Assembly: GCA_022575985.1 (NCBI GenBank)
Contig: JAKSXM010000007.1
Location: 58,868,501-58,932,500, forward strand
Length of the DNA stretch: 64,000 bases
DNA from: Anagrus nilaparvatae
Lineage: Eukaryota > Arthropoda > Insecta > Hymenoptera > Mymaridae
Direction of reading: 5' to 3'
Below the pieces are notes generated by a model. That model was not told the origin of the DNA. It saw nothing but the letters and a program-made list of their open reading frames with translations, and searched no databases. The number at the start of each line of letters is the position of its first letter. Position 1 is the first letter of the stretch. Positions 36,773-48,025 of this stretch are shown one piece after another. The position numbers and the translations under genes were made by a program.

Positions 36773-37921
36773 GTATACATTACCATCCCGTCTCCAGAAA
36801 AATAAAGAATGGTCGTGTCCTTTAAATCGAATCCATACAGTATTTTTTCCAAAAGTAGCAGTACTGAAAATAACCCTTTAGATACCTAATTAATCGTTTT
36901 ACAAATTTTAAATTTCCCGCGAAGTCACATGTTGATTTTTTATTTAAATAGTAAAACATCAGTTTGAAACTCGTTTGATATAAATATACCCACATAAGTT
37001 GCATTGCAGAATTCTAGAATTTAAAATTTTATAAACGTGGATTAAATTTCGGATAGAATCAAAATCAAAATTTCCACTTCACAAGAAAGCAAAACTACGA
37101 AAAAGATGATTAAAGTACAAAGTGACAAAGAGATTCAAGAGGGGTTGAACATGTCATAGCAGTACAGGATGTAATGTACATTCTTAATTGAAGAGTATTA
37201 AAAAAAAGTATTAAATTTTTGTTGAAATAAAGTATAAGATTTAAAAATATATATTTTTTTTGTAATTTTTTTTTTATTTTGGGAAAAGTGTCCTTTGGGA
37301 ATCATTTTTTTGGGGAATGGGTTATTTTGGTAAAATTGGCCTTGGAAAAAATGAATTGGGAAAAGTGTCTCCCAATCAGGATATTTTATCAACAGAATAA
37401 ACTCATCCATAACTACATGATTTAATTTGGTGTTCCAAATGTAGTGAACTCTCCTTTTTAGTCAAATTGGTTTTTTCAAAATACCAGCTTTCAGCTACTC
37501 ATAAAAGCGAAGAAAAATATATTGAAAAAAATAATGCGAACAAAAACTAAAGTAATTTTCTAACCAATACAAATAAAAAGTACGATTACTATTGTTAAAG
37601 AGAGAAATAACAAAACCAATAAAAACGTGTAAAATCAAACATAGCTAAAGATATGGGTATAAGTTGATAGGTTGTCAATTATCAGAAGAAGGGGACAATA
37701 TTATGGCTATTGCACCCTATAAAGCTATATGATAATAAGATCTATAAATTTGATCATAACTCATCAGTAGTTTGATCAAATAAGAATCATATAAAACGTT
37801 TAATTCATATTTCAAAGAAAAGATTGATTAAAATTTTAGAAGATTTCTCCAGCTATAAAATTTTCCAATTAATACGGTGAAATTGATTATAAAGTTTAGT
37901 GATACAATAATTAAGATATAA
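36773..37921. other. Spacer and likely promoter of the next gene
   Basis: AT-rich, with only short frames on the minus strand that look like noise (36822-37410). The last 100 bp lead into the cysteine-rich protein gene at 37922. No TATA box is clearly placed. Confidence 0.35.
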
Positions 37922-38435
37922 ATGGAAACAGGATTTCAAAATATCTTTTGTTTGATCATTTTAAAAATATTAATTTTCTTAAAATCTTATACAAAATCAA
38001 CATGTTACCATAACTTTTTATTTAATAATTGTGCAACAGTCATAATTTTATTTTATAATAGCCAAAATTTTTTTCAAGTAATAAATGATGAAACTTTTAT
38101 TGACGTTCTTGTGCATTGTGCTAATTTTGTTACGAAAATTAATGATGCGGATAGAATAAAAACCATCAAATTTTGTAACGACGAAAATAGTTTTGAAAAG
38201 AAACAAATTTTTTGCAAATGGCTTGATTTTTCAAAGTAAGTTAATTTTTTTTTTTTAGTTTTTGCATGGCTTACTAATATTTGTTATTTTTTACAGGCTG
38301 AAAATTTTTTTAAAATTTACAAATGCTATTTTTTTAAAATTGAAATATTTTTATCAAATTTTGGATTTACTTCAATGTTTAAAATGTGAAAATGACTTTT
38401 ATAAGATTTTGAAGATTTGTGATGTTGAAATTTAG
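37922..38435 (+). CDS. Small cysteine-rich, probably secreted protein
   Basis: A two-exon model: 37922-38235 and 38297-38435, with a 61-bp GT..AG intron (gtaagt donor, tttttacag acceptor). The join restores a codon and gives 150 aa ending in TAG at 38433-38435. The N terminus METGFQNIFCLIILKILIFL has a hydrophobic core that could be a signal peptide. The rest has nine Cys: TCYHN, NNCAT, VHCAN, KFCND, IFCKW, LQCLKC and KICD. The spacing is not that of a classic odorant-binding protein (no C-x3-C pair). It lies 0.6 kb upstream of an odorant receptor on the same strand, which may be chance. Splice sites, length and Cys content support a real gene; the function is unknown. Salivary, venom or chemosensory secretion are all possible. 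Confidence 0.55.
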
Positions 38436-39011
38436 AATTTTTTTTATTTAATTCTCAATTTACAAAACAATTTAATGAGCAATAAAATTATGTTAAGTGT
38501 TGTTTAAAATACTATCAGCATTTATTAACCTTGATTTTAAAATGTAATAAAAAAATTGTAGCTATAACCACAAAACCTCGTATGAATCCAATTTGATAAA
38601 ATTAAATTATATTTAATAACTAAGAAATTTTAATTATTTTAATAAATTTTTATTGATTCAATTCATTTTTTGTATATAAGAGAGATATGGGCAGGCAAAG
38701 AACTGCAGTGAAATAATATAATAACAAGTGCTTTACTTTTTTAAAATTAATTATTAGACTAAAAAAATTTTTTAAATATTTTCTCAAAAATTAGTAAAAT
38801 ATAAATTTTGCTTGGATTTTTATTAAAAAATAACATTGCTTATGAAATAAAAAGTTTGCTCCAGCTTATGGAAGTTTAACTAATTTTTGAAAATAACCTC
38901 AGGCTAGTGTATTTTAATTAATTTTCATCTAATATAAGGTGCTAAAAAAATTTTTTTACCAACACTAATTAACACTATAGTATATCAAAATTTTGTTTTA
39001 GGCATTAAAAA
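38436..39011. other. Spacer before the odorant receptor
   Basis: AT-rich. A pyrimidine tract and AG (gttttag at 38996-39002) just before the ATG at 39012 could be the acceptor of a leader intron. Nothing else is seen. Confidence 0.3.
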
Positions 39012-42000
39012 ATGGATAAAAAATATTTTGAAACTAAAAATGATTCATTTTCTGGTTGTGTTCAATTATTAATACTAGGAGGCGTTTTAAAACCATATAA
39101 TATAAAATTATCAAAAAATAAAAATATTTTACACAACATCTACAGATTGATAATATTAACAGTATTTTTGTTATTAACTATTTTTCAAGTAATTTATATT
39201 ATTGCTAGTAATAATACATTTTTGTACATTTTAACAACAAATGTTTATATGCTGATAACTTATATTAGTGCTTTAAGTAAAATATTTACTATCATGATTC
39301 ATTCGGATCAAATATTCAAAATGATTGATTTTTGTCAAAATAATAATTATAAATTCAAGTCTAGTTATATTATTATCAATAAGTCAGTTCGTTTTTCAAA
39401 GTAAGATATTCTGCTTATTTTAATTTATAATACTGTCCTACACAGACTTAGACGAGTCAACCTGGAACCTGCACATTTTGATCTTGCACATTTCTTTTCT
39501 TACACATTTTCTTGTACTAAAAAAATATTACATATTAAATTAATTGTAGGAAAATTAATAACTAAATATTGTATATATTTAAATTGTGAAACAATGTGAA
39601 AATTATAAAAATATATAAAATATTTGATTATTATTTTTCCTACACTTGTGTATAAGATTTAATTTGGTTAATAATTTAATGTGTAATATTTTTTTTGTGT
39701 AAGAAAATTTGTAAAAAAATAGATGTGCAAGATCGAAATGTGTGGGTTCTAGGTAGATTCACTTAGATTTTTGAGATCAAAATATTTTTTTTTATTGGTA
39801 AAAGACAATTTAAAATTTCGATAATTTAGAGAAAAATGTTAAAAAATTTAAAATAGTATTTCCAAAGAACATTAAGATTATATTTTAAGCCTTACCTAAT
39901 CTATTTTTAATAGTAATAAAAAAAATAAAAATAAACAAAATACACAAACACGAAATATGATCTAAATATTTTTAACTTCGAAAGACTATATATGAAACTT
40001 CAAATACATACTTAAAACCTAGTGGAATCTTGATACCCTAAAATCGGAATTAGCGACCCAAAATACCTACTTGGACCCTCTTAAATTAAAAAAAAAAAAT
40101 TCTTTATTAATAGTTCAAGGGGTGAAATAAGGGTTTTATACTCCTTCAAATTCATATTTCACCCCGGATTTGAATTCAGTGTCCCAAAAGAACCTAATTG
40201 AAAATTTTGAAATAAATAATTATTCAGAAAATGTTTATTTCAATGGAAGCAAGGGGTGGAGTTTGGGTTACACTCCTTCCCAGAATTTAAGTTTTAATTT
40301 TGGTTTTAGAATAGGTGACTCAAAAACCTGTTTGCCCCTCCAAAATATACAAAATATTATAGTTATTAAGCAGCAAGGGCGCAAAAGTTTTGGCATTAGC
40401 GTCAATATTAACACGCCAGGACATGAGTAATACGTGTTTTCTTTATGCTAAAAGTTTTTTTTCTCAAAAGTTTTTCATCCATGGAGTTTACAATATTTTT
40501 TGCCTAGCAAGGCGTAAAACGAGTGTGGAAAATTCCGCGCCAAGTTTCGCGCTCGGGAGGGCAAAAAATCTTATTAAATCTCTTAGAATGGAAAAAGGAA
40601 ATTTCAAAATTTTTTTATTTTGGGAATGAAGAGCTGGGAATGAAATTGGAGAGATACATCCCTTGAATTAAATTTTTGACCTTGGACTTGGAATCGGCAA
40701 CCGAAAAAACCTAGATGGATCCTTCAAAATGAGAAACAGCGTTAATTTAAGCTTTGTGGTTTAATGGGATGGAATTTGGGTGGAGGGGGATCGTATTTTG
40801 TTATTCCAACTAGAAAAATTTTCCGATGACGATTTTCTGAGTAGATCCTACTAGGTTTCAAGCATTTAGTTACATTAAAATTTACTTAAAATTCTGCAAT
40901 TTTCTTAACACTTTAAATCAAACTATATAAGCGATCTATAAAATAATTTCTTAGCAGTGCTTTGATCAATAATCTAAAATTATTTTGCCAAAAATGTCAA
41001 ATCCATATAAAAAGGTATATTTTAATTTTAAATAAAATAAAATTTGTTTTTATTTTTTTGCAGGTTTATTTTTAATTTTTTTTTTATAAATGTAGTGTTA
41101 GGAGAACTTATTTATTTTTTATTTCCATACATAACATTAGGAAAATCATCCGAAGTTACTTTTAAAGTATGGTATCCATGTAACCAAGATAGCAATGAAA
41201 TATGTTATTGGATATCTTATATTCATAAAATAATTTGTTGCGCTTACGCTGGTTTAATGCAAATTGGACATGACTGTTTAATTTATACCTTTATTCATAA
41301 TATTAATTTAAAATTTAATCTTCTGTCTCATCAAATTGTTAATATAACATCTGGTAATGAATTAAATCTTGATGAAAAGGTACAGTCAGAAATTAAAAAA
41401 GTTGCTGAATGTTCACGACAACATATTGCTGCTATTTGGTAAGTTAATTTTTTGTAGATGGCTTTTGTTGGTTGATTGAACATTTAAATGTGGAAAAAAA
41501 TAGAAAATTTTTTTATCCATTTTCCGGATATAAATTCGTAATTTTCCATAAACGTTTTGCGTACAGGCAGACAAAAAATATCATAAGGGTGAAAAACTTA
41601 AGATACTAGCGTGAACACATATTTAGTTATCACACTAGTACCAAAACTTTTGATGTATAATTTAATAACGATTTAAGCCCAAGTTAAGGCTGCTTCCAGA
41701 TGGAGTGCTGTATATACTACACAATGTATTAACATGGAACATGTTTATAGAGTGGGGTACCTCAGAACTTGAAAATTAAGGGGAGGGGGTCAAATAAGAC
41801 TTATAATAATTTCAATTTAGAGAGTTTGAAAAATCTGGGCTTATGGACTTAGAATAACACAGGTTTATAGACTTAGAATAATATCAACTTAGGAATGGGG
41901 GGGGGGGGTCAAATAGAACCTAGAATACTTTCTGGGTTTAGGGATTTAGAATACTTTCGATTCGGGGGCTTGGAATAATTTTGATTTAGGGACTTGGAAT

Positions 42001-42824
42001 AGTTCGGGTTTAGGGAATAAATCAAAATAGTTTGGGTTTAGAATCTTAACATCTAGTAAGTTGATAGTTACAAATTATAAAAATAGCAAATTGTATTTTA
42101 ACGTTGCGTAACATTTGCATTATAGCTAGCCCTCAGCTGGAAGTAAACATGTTCCATACATTTTGGTTGTGTTTACAAAAACCGGTTATAGGTTTTTTTA
42201 AACGCAGGTTTGAGTGTCTGGAAGCAGCTTAAGAATTACCTTAATTTAACTTAATAAAATTTTTTTAAAAGGTTAATGAGCTGTTTCGATAAAATATTTA
42301 CGAAAGTAATATTTGGTCAATATTTGTTAAGTATTTTTTCAATTTGTGGATCGATATATCTTGTACTATATAATGAAAAAGAAACAATTCCGTATGATTT
42401 TATTGCTTATTTGATTTGTATGCTAACACAAACATTTTTATTTTGCTGGCATGGAAATATGGTTAATACAAATGCAAGTTCAATTATAAAATTTTCTATT
42501 ACTAATATTAATTTTCAGTTTAATTTTTGAATTATTTTGTAGATGGAAGAAGTTTCATTTAAAATTTTTCACAGTCAATGGTACAATTTATCAAAAAATC
42601 CAAGAAAAATGTTATATTTTGTGATGTTACCTATTTCGAAACCAGTTGAAATATTAAGCCTTGCTGGTGTTCAAATGAATCTTTTCACTTTTATTCAAGT
42701 AAACATTTACTAATTAAGAATATTTTTTGACGATTAATAAATTTATTTATTACAATTTAAATTTTAGATTTTAAAAGTATCTTTCTCAGCTTTCAATGTG
42801 CTTCGACAGACTTCACAAAATTAA
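39012..42824 (+). CDS. Odorant receptor (7tm_6 family)
   Basis: An insect odorant receptor, an odorant-binding subunit that would form a ligand-gated cation channel with Orco in sensory-neuron membranes. Exons: 39012-39400, 41064-41438, 42272-42473, 42543-42698, 42768-42824. They sum to 1179 nt, 392 aa, the family norm. Exon 1 holds membrane segments 1-2, exon 2 segments 3-4 and the linker (EVTFKVWYPC, QIGHDCLIY, EIKKVAECSRQH), and exon 3 segments 5-6 (IFGQYLLSIFSICGSIYLV, CWHGNMV). Exons 4-5 carry the most conserved C terminus (SFKIFHSQWYNLSKNPRKM, then ILKVSFSAFNVLRQTSQN). Three introns are GT..AG. The third needs a GC donor (AAT|gcaagt) because the GT-free frame otherwise runs to a stop. 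Introns 1 and 2 carry MITEs. It looks intact if the GC-AG intron is real. Confidence 0.85.
39444..39770. mobile_element. MITE in odorant receptor intron 1
   Basis: An inverted repeat: the left arm GACTTAGACGAGTCAACC, GGAACCTGCACATTTTGATC and TTGCACAT pairs with right-arm TGCAAGATCGAAATGTG, TGGGTTCTAGG and ATTCACTTAGATT. About 325 bp in total. No clear target duplication. It begins about 45 bp after exon 1. Confidence 0.6.
40000..40900. repeat. Old repeat block in odorant receptor intron 1
   Basis: Loosely repeated units of the form GGAAT-(A/C)-G-GAC(C/T)CAAAA-ACCTA occur near 40045, 40160, 40315 and 40685, mixed with short G-rich stretches. The frames at 40170-40629 run through these and are not genes. 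This looks like an eroded copy of the motif family found in the foldback elements elsewhere in the window. Confidence 0.45.
41684..42234. mobile_element. TTAA-flanked MITE in odorant receptor intron 2
   Basis: An insert of about 540 bp bounded by TTAA on both sides. The left end reads TTAA then GGCTGCTTCCAGATGG; the right end reads TCTGGAAGCAGC then TTAA. The left inner part includes ACATGGAACATGTTTATA and a G-rich stretch (41895-41908); the right inner part has its complement-like AAACATGTTCCATA. TTAA duplication is typical of piggyBac-like and Kolobok elements. It lies between exons 2 and 3 and leaves them intact. Confidence 0.65.
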
Positions 42825-42837
42825 TAAAAGTTAAATA

Positions 42838-42930
42838 TTTATTTTTTCAACAAAGGAAAAAAAATAGTATTTGTATTTTATTCAACACATATTTTTTCGT
42901 TAAAATCGAAAAAAAAGATCGCACGATAGT
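42838..42930. repeat. Short copy of the 47.1-kb foldback
   Basis: TTCAACAAAGGAAAAAAAATAG, then TTCAACACATATTTTTTCG, then AAAAGATCGCACGATAGTAAG, lies just after the odorant receptor stop. The same three words in the same order are found at 47092-47255, separated there by an extra palindromic segment. Confidence 0.55.
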
Positions 42931-43410
42931 AAGAAAAATCTTTCTTTGCTTTTTAATTTGAGTCACATGTTAATTGTTATTTGTAGCTTGGATGATTTAA
43001 TATATTATATAATATGCAGTTTTTAAAGATCTGTACACTATAATTTGAAAAAAAACTACAATTGTTTTAATCCTATACATTATGTAATAAATTATATTAG
43101 AAAATAAAAATTTATTGAACACTCAAAAAATATTTTACATGTTACTTATATGTTATTATTCCACGCAGAAGTAAAAAGGGTTTAAATATTTAAATTGTTT
43201 TTCTAGCCAATTTTATTAAAATGAAACATGCTTATAAGGAGGGGTACCTGGGGAATCCGAGAATCAAGGAGAGAGGTTAATTGGGACTTAAAATAATCTG
43301 GATTGAGAAGAATATTTCACTTAATTGGTAACCAAGCACCAAGGTTCCAAAATTTTTAAGTATTTTAGGGGGACAGACTGTCTAGGGCACGTTTCCAAAC
43401 GAAGTTAATT
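42931..43410. other. Spacer downstream of the odorant receptor
   Basis: AT-rich sequence including part of the receptor's 3' flank. At 43220-43330 lies a degraded member of the repeat that also occurs in the TTAA MITE and near 55950 (AACATG.TTATA followed by GGGGTACCTG and a GGACTTA word). No gene. Confidence 0.4.
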
Positions 43411-43416
43411 AAGCGA

Positions 43417-43990
43417 TTAGCAAATAATTCTTTTTTTCAGCTCAATTTGATCAGTGAACTGAACTATGTAATTTTCAAAGATTTGGACATTATCGGGTAA
43501 TTTTCTTATGTACTTGATTAAGAATCTAGATCGATCATGAAATTGTCCTATCAGGTACATATTGATGTACTGAGTAGCTTTAAACTGCTTATTTTTGATA
43601 GTTACTTTATGATCGTAGACAATTGCCTCAGCCTCACTTTTAGCAATCAGATGTATTTCCTCTTTAAGGATATTTCTCTTTCGGTAAATTTTAATTTCCT
43701 CGAGGAAATCGATGGAAAATCGAGGAAAACGATCGTTTGTTTCATCAGGGTGTACCGATGACCTATGCAACCCTAGTCTTGTTTTGGTAGTAAGGACAAT
43801 TTTGACACTTAAATGGTTTATCAACCTGAACCTGTTCTTCTGGATTGTAGTTTTTAGAAATCCTTAGTTGATTTATATTCTCACCCTTAAAGATGTATAC
43901 TTCAAGGTTTTTGTGTTTCCACTTATTATTTAGTTCTATTAGGATTTTAAAACCTAGGTTTTCATCGCAGATTACGCAAATATTCTGCAT
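43417..43990 (-). pseudogene. Frameshifted zinc-finger ORF, probably mobile
   Basis: Two overlapping minus-strand frames appear to be one broken gene. The upstream frame (43990-43763) starts MQNICVICDENLGFKILIEL and ends in FKCQNCPYYQNKTRVA before a stop. The other frame continues at the same place with LHRSSVHPDETNDRFPRF and runs to 43417. Joined conceptually by a one-base shift near 43770, the region gives a C2H2 finger (CxxC then HxxxxH) followed by a charged domain of about 110 aa. Base composition is richer in G+C than the neighbours. I do not recognise the family. A transposon-encoded or recently transferred gene that has lost its frame is the best guess. Confidence 0.45.
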
Positions 43991-44530
43991 TACACTTGAA
44001 GTACAAGATAAAATCTGTATCGAAACTTCAGAAACTTCAATTACCGGGCCAACGCTCCGAATACGTTGGGATATGGACCCCCGGTCCTTTATATTATTAT
44101 TAGAACTTGTGCTGGTAGAAATAAAGGCTTTTGGGATGGCAACCCAGTAAGGTCAATGATTGCCATCACAAATACTCACTTAATGATAAAACGAGCAGGA
44201 CCCATGGCAAAGCTGCATGCTTAGGACTTCGAATCACCTAGTTAACTTCACACACTAACCAGCCAATAAATACATGGTCTGACAGGCCTGTGACGGTGCT
44301 TCACTGTGCTCCAAGCGGGCCTATCCCATTCTAGAGTACCGCTGTTAACAATCAGATGTTGGCATATATTCGCACTTAAATTTGGATCGACCCTTCGGGC
44401 CACCTTTCCGACCCCCAACCGTCATATACAGTCGATTTCAGGCAGGGTGTGAGCATTAGTGTACAGACCTTGCGGATCAAACATCAACAGGTGAAGTACG
44501 TGAAGGGCTGCCTGCCTATTACGTCATGTG
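43991..44530. other. GC-richer island of unknown origin
   Basis: About 540 bp with markedly more G and C than its surroundings (for example TTCGGGCCACCTTTCCGACC near 44395). It lies immediately upstream, in minus-strand terms, of the broken zinc-finger ORF and ends sharply into AT-rich DNA near 44540. No long frame. It reads like the 5' leader or promoter of a mobile element, which fits the neighbouring ORF. Confidence 0.4.
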
Positions 44531-45638
44531 ATTTTAACCTGGATCAATCTTAATAGTTTTACTTTTTAATATAATTACGAAATTTTCAAGCATAGAATAA
44601 ATGGCAATACTCAGTGTAATAGACAAAAGTATGGAGATAAAAAAATGAATTTTCCAATTAAACAAGAGAACCAGAAATTTTTTTTTGTTATTTTTTATTT
44701 GTTAGGGAATTTAGGAAAGTTTGGAAATTTGTCCAAATTTGTGATGAAGTTCCTCAAAAGTATTTAGATAATAACAATAATTTTTATTAATGGCCTTTCT
44801 TTGAGTAAATGATCTTAAATAAATTTACAAATTCTTCACATTATAAGTTATAAAGTTATAGTATACCAAATTCAAATGATTACAGGGCTATTTTAGGGTT
44901 TACGAGATAATCGTATTTGCTGGTAAAAAATGGCACCCCTCTGGCCATCCAAAATTGACATTTATTTAAAGTAGACATAAAAACAAATAAATTTTAAAAA
45001 AATTTTCTTTATTGTTTTCGACAATAGGTTTCGGGTCTCTATTGGACTTCATTCATTTGGATAATATTTTGTTTGATATTTGAAATCTTATATTACAGCA
45101 AATAGTCGTTATTATAATTTTGCAACCGATAACTTCAACTTAGGTACAACAATACCTACGCTTTTTCCCCACTACTTCTTAAATTTTCAATAATCCTTTA
45201 TAGTACTTGTATAAAAATGCATTATTTTTAAAAGTTAAAGCATATTATGAATAAGCTTAAAATTTACATTTAACGATAACAATTATAAAGTGTAAAATAA
45301 TAATATTATGTAGGCGCATAATATTAAAAAAAACTACATAAACATGCTTATTCATAAAAAAAAAAATTATTACACATATATTATACACCTTTTGAAAAGA
45401 TTATAATAACACACAGAAAATAATAATATGATGACGATAAAAAAAAGAAATATAAGTGAGTCAAACCTTAAAAGTTATAAATTTTGTAACTGTAAAAAAC
45501 TTTTTTTGCAAGATGCAATTTAAATATATATTTTTTGTTGCGTTTAACTTTTTTTAATTAAAATATTTAATATTCATTATGTTATAAAAAAAATTAATGA
45601 TGTTTTGTTAGAAAAATATATTATTAATCGAGGTTACT
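44531..45638. other. AT-rich spacer, no gene seen
   Basis: Low-complexity AT-rich DNA with scattered short frames. Nothing that I can support as a gene or repeat boundary. Confidence 0.45.
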
Positions 45639-45891
45639 TACACACCAAACCTAAAAGAATTTTTTGTTACCCAGAAAAGTATGAATGTTTATTTAATTCT
45701 TTAGAGCGGAATTGTTTTGAGGTTAATATTTTTAAAAACAATTATTTTCAATTTAATTCTTTTTGAACAGAATAAAAACAAAAATAATTATTTTTAAAAA
45801 TATTAACCTCAAAATAATTCCGCTCTAAGGAATTAAATAAACAATCATTCTTCTCTGGGTAACAAAAAATTCTTTTAGGTTTGGTGTGTAT
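45639..45891. mobile_element. Foldback MITE, 0.25 kb
   Basis: A nearly complete palindrome. The left end TACACACCAAACCTAAAAG is the complement of the right end CTTTTAGGTTTGGTGTGTA. Both arms continue through AATTTTTTGTTACCCAGA, AATGTTTATTTAATTC and GCGGAATT-GTTTTGAGG to a centre near 45765. No clear target duplication. The right arm alone also occurs at 22019-22111. Confidence 0.7.
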
Positions 45892-47084
45892 TTATAATTT
45901 ATTGTTTTGAAAATACGCAAGGACTGAATATTTAAATTTTTGATTTTTAATTTTCTATTATTTTATCAAAATTATTAAAAAATTAGGATGCTTTTTAGTA
46001 ATAATTCGTTTCGTAAATAAAAAATTAAATAAAGTTATGTTTGAAAACTATAACACTAATTGTAAATAAAAAATAAAAAATACAGAAATTAGCACAAGTT
46101 ATTAACTGAGATTTTTTTTTATTGCATGTAACGAATTTGTAAATATACTAATGAAATTACTAACGTACATATATATTTCTTTTGCAAATCTTATATAATT
46201 ATATGCATATGTACATATTCATTTATGTATACAAATAAATTTTAATATTCTTTGAACATCCAAGAGATGCATGGTTCTATATTAGACTGGATGCAAATTT
46301 TAAAGTCGGTATTGAAAATTTTTTGACAATTAGTTTACTTTTGAATTTATATTTATTTCAAAAAAGTGCTTATTCACCAAATAATTTGGGTACTAGAAGT
46401 TTTTGTCCAGAATACAATTTCGAATAAAAACTATTCATTTCAGGTGCAAATTTTTTTTAATTTAATTGCATTGATTATCGAAATAATTAGTTTTATGCTT
46501 GTTTTTGAGGTTTTTTATTTACTATTTTATGCAGCAAAGCAATTATAGGCAATGCGATTTTTTATATTTCTCATAATCAAATCCAGAAAACTCTTTTAAA
46601 GTGGAACAATCCAATAAAGATGTATGCTTTTTTATAAAAAAATGCTAAAATAATTAAATACCATACGAGTTTTTAATTTTCAATTGCCCCATTATTGTCC
46701 TCCATTAGATCCGATTTTGTAAGTTACACTAATTTAAAACTCGAATTTACTAATACCTATGTCATCTAAAAAATAAAAAATTAATAGCGTTCTTTTAGTT
46801 TTTAAAGAATAAAACTTTAAGACAAAAATGAATTTTCACAATTTTCAAATTAAAATCAGGAAAAAAAGTAATAAATGATAATGAATTACTTAAAACTAGA
46901 ACTTCCGTGTAAAAAAATTAGTTACTACTTCCAAAAAGAGAAAAAATAATGGTTTTTATTGTATTATTTGATGGCATAAAGTTTGAGACAAAAATTTTGA
47001 AAAAATTAATTATCAGATAATTCTCGAAATTAATGCTTTCATGGAAAAATATTAGGTATAACATCCAAATTAAAAAAAAAATAT
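45892..47084. other. AT-rich spacer
   Basis: A frame at 46366-46548 ends in a hydrophobic run (FFNLIALIIEIISFML) after a possible acceptor at 46443, but there is no partner exon. I do not call it. The rest is background. Confidence 0.35.
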
Positions 47085-47091
47085 TTATTTG

Positions 47092-47255
47092 TTCAACAAA
47101 GAAAAAAAATAGGATCTGGCTTTCAATGCAATTGCATGTAGGGCGCAGCAAACGAGCCCAGGCAGCATTGAAAGTAAAATTTCCTATATTTTTTCCCGTG
47201 TTCAACACATAGTTTTTCATTAAAAGTGAAAAAAAGATCGCCCGAAAGTAAGAAT
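47092..47255. repeat. Foldback repeat with inner palindrome
   Basis: Outer arms TTCAACAAAGAAAAAAAATAGG and CCTATATTTTTTCCCGTG plus TTCAACA are inverted. Inner arms GGCTTTCAATGC and GCATTGAAAG are also inverted and enclose a GC-richer loop (GGGCGCAGCAAACGAGCCC). The relative at 42838-42930 lacks most of the inner part. Confidence 0.6.
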
Positions 47256-47259
47256 AGTT

Positions 47260-48020
47260 TGAAATTCTTTGATGAAAAAATTATTTCAATAAAATTAGGT
47301 CTTAATACCATAATAAAAGTAAAAATAATATTTTATTGACCAGAATTGGAGCTGAACTTAATTTTTTATTGTTTCAATAATGGTTATAAAATACCGCAGG
47401 TTACATGCATATGCATACACACATAATATACTTTTTTTAAAAACCGATTTTTTTGCTTCATGAGGACTCAAATTTTGCTTATATGCAAAAAAAAATAAAA
47501 AATCAAACTTTTACCTATAACAATTAAAATTAACATTTAAAATCTATTTTTATCATAAAAGTCTTTTTATAAATAACATTACAAAAAAACATAATTCATT
47601 TCAGTAAATCAATCATCAACACTGTAAAAATAATTAAAACCAGTAAAACATAAAAATCTATGATTAATAGTAATAAAAATATGGGTGATCCTGTTATTAA
47701 AATTGACCCCCTTTCCCTTGCCTTGAAATAGATGCTAAGTAGAAAAACTTGAATGAATCCAAAATAACGGAAAAGAGGTGTTATATTATATGCTTATACA
47801 AGATATATGAGGAACCAAAAATGTACTTTTTGGTCCTATTAATAATATATGGTTGTTAAGGGTTTCAATAGTGTCATGGCTGAAATTTCAGGCAGTTTTT
47901 TGGTGCATGAAGAATGAATTTAGCAAAATAAATGGATGAATCAAATTTAGCTTTATTTAAAGAAAATTCTGAAAAGTTTAGCTTTTATGAGCAAACCCTT
48001 ATAAGTACAATTTAGAATGA
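47260..48020. other. Spacer, no gene seen
   Basis: AT-rich sequence with no convincing frame. The last part leads into the foldback at 48026. Confidence 0.4.
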
Positions 48021-48025
48021 AAATA

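Noticed and set aside
44200..44300. tRNA-derived SINE with A and B boxes on the minus strand
   Set aside because: A B-box-like GATTCGAAGTCC is present, but the A box is poor and the spacing too short, and no tail or target duplication was found.
46366..46548. Possible odorant receptor relic
   Set aside because: It has a hydrophobic run after an acceptor-like site, but no conserved receptor motif and no neighbouring exon.
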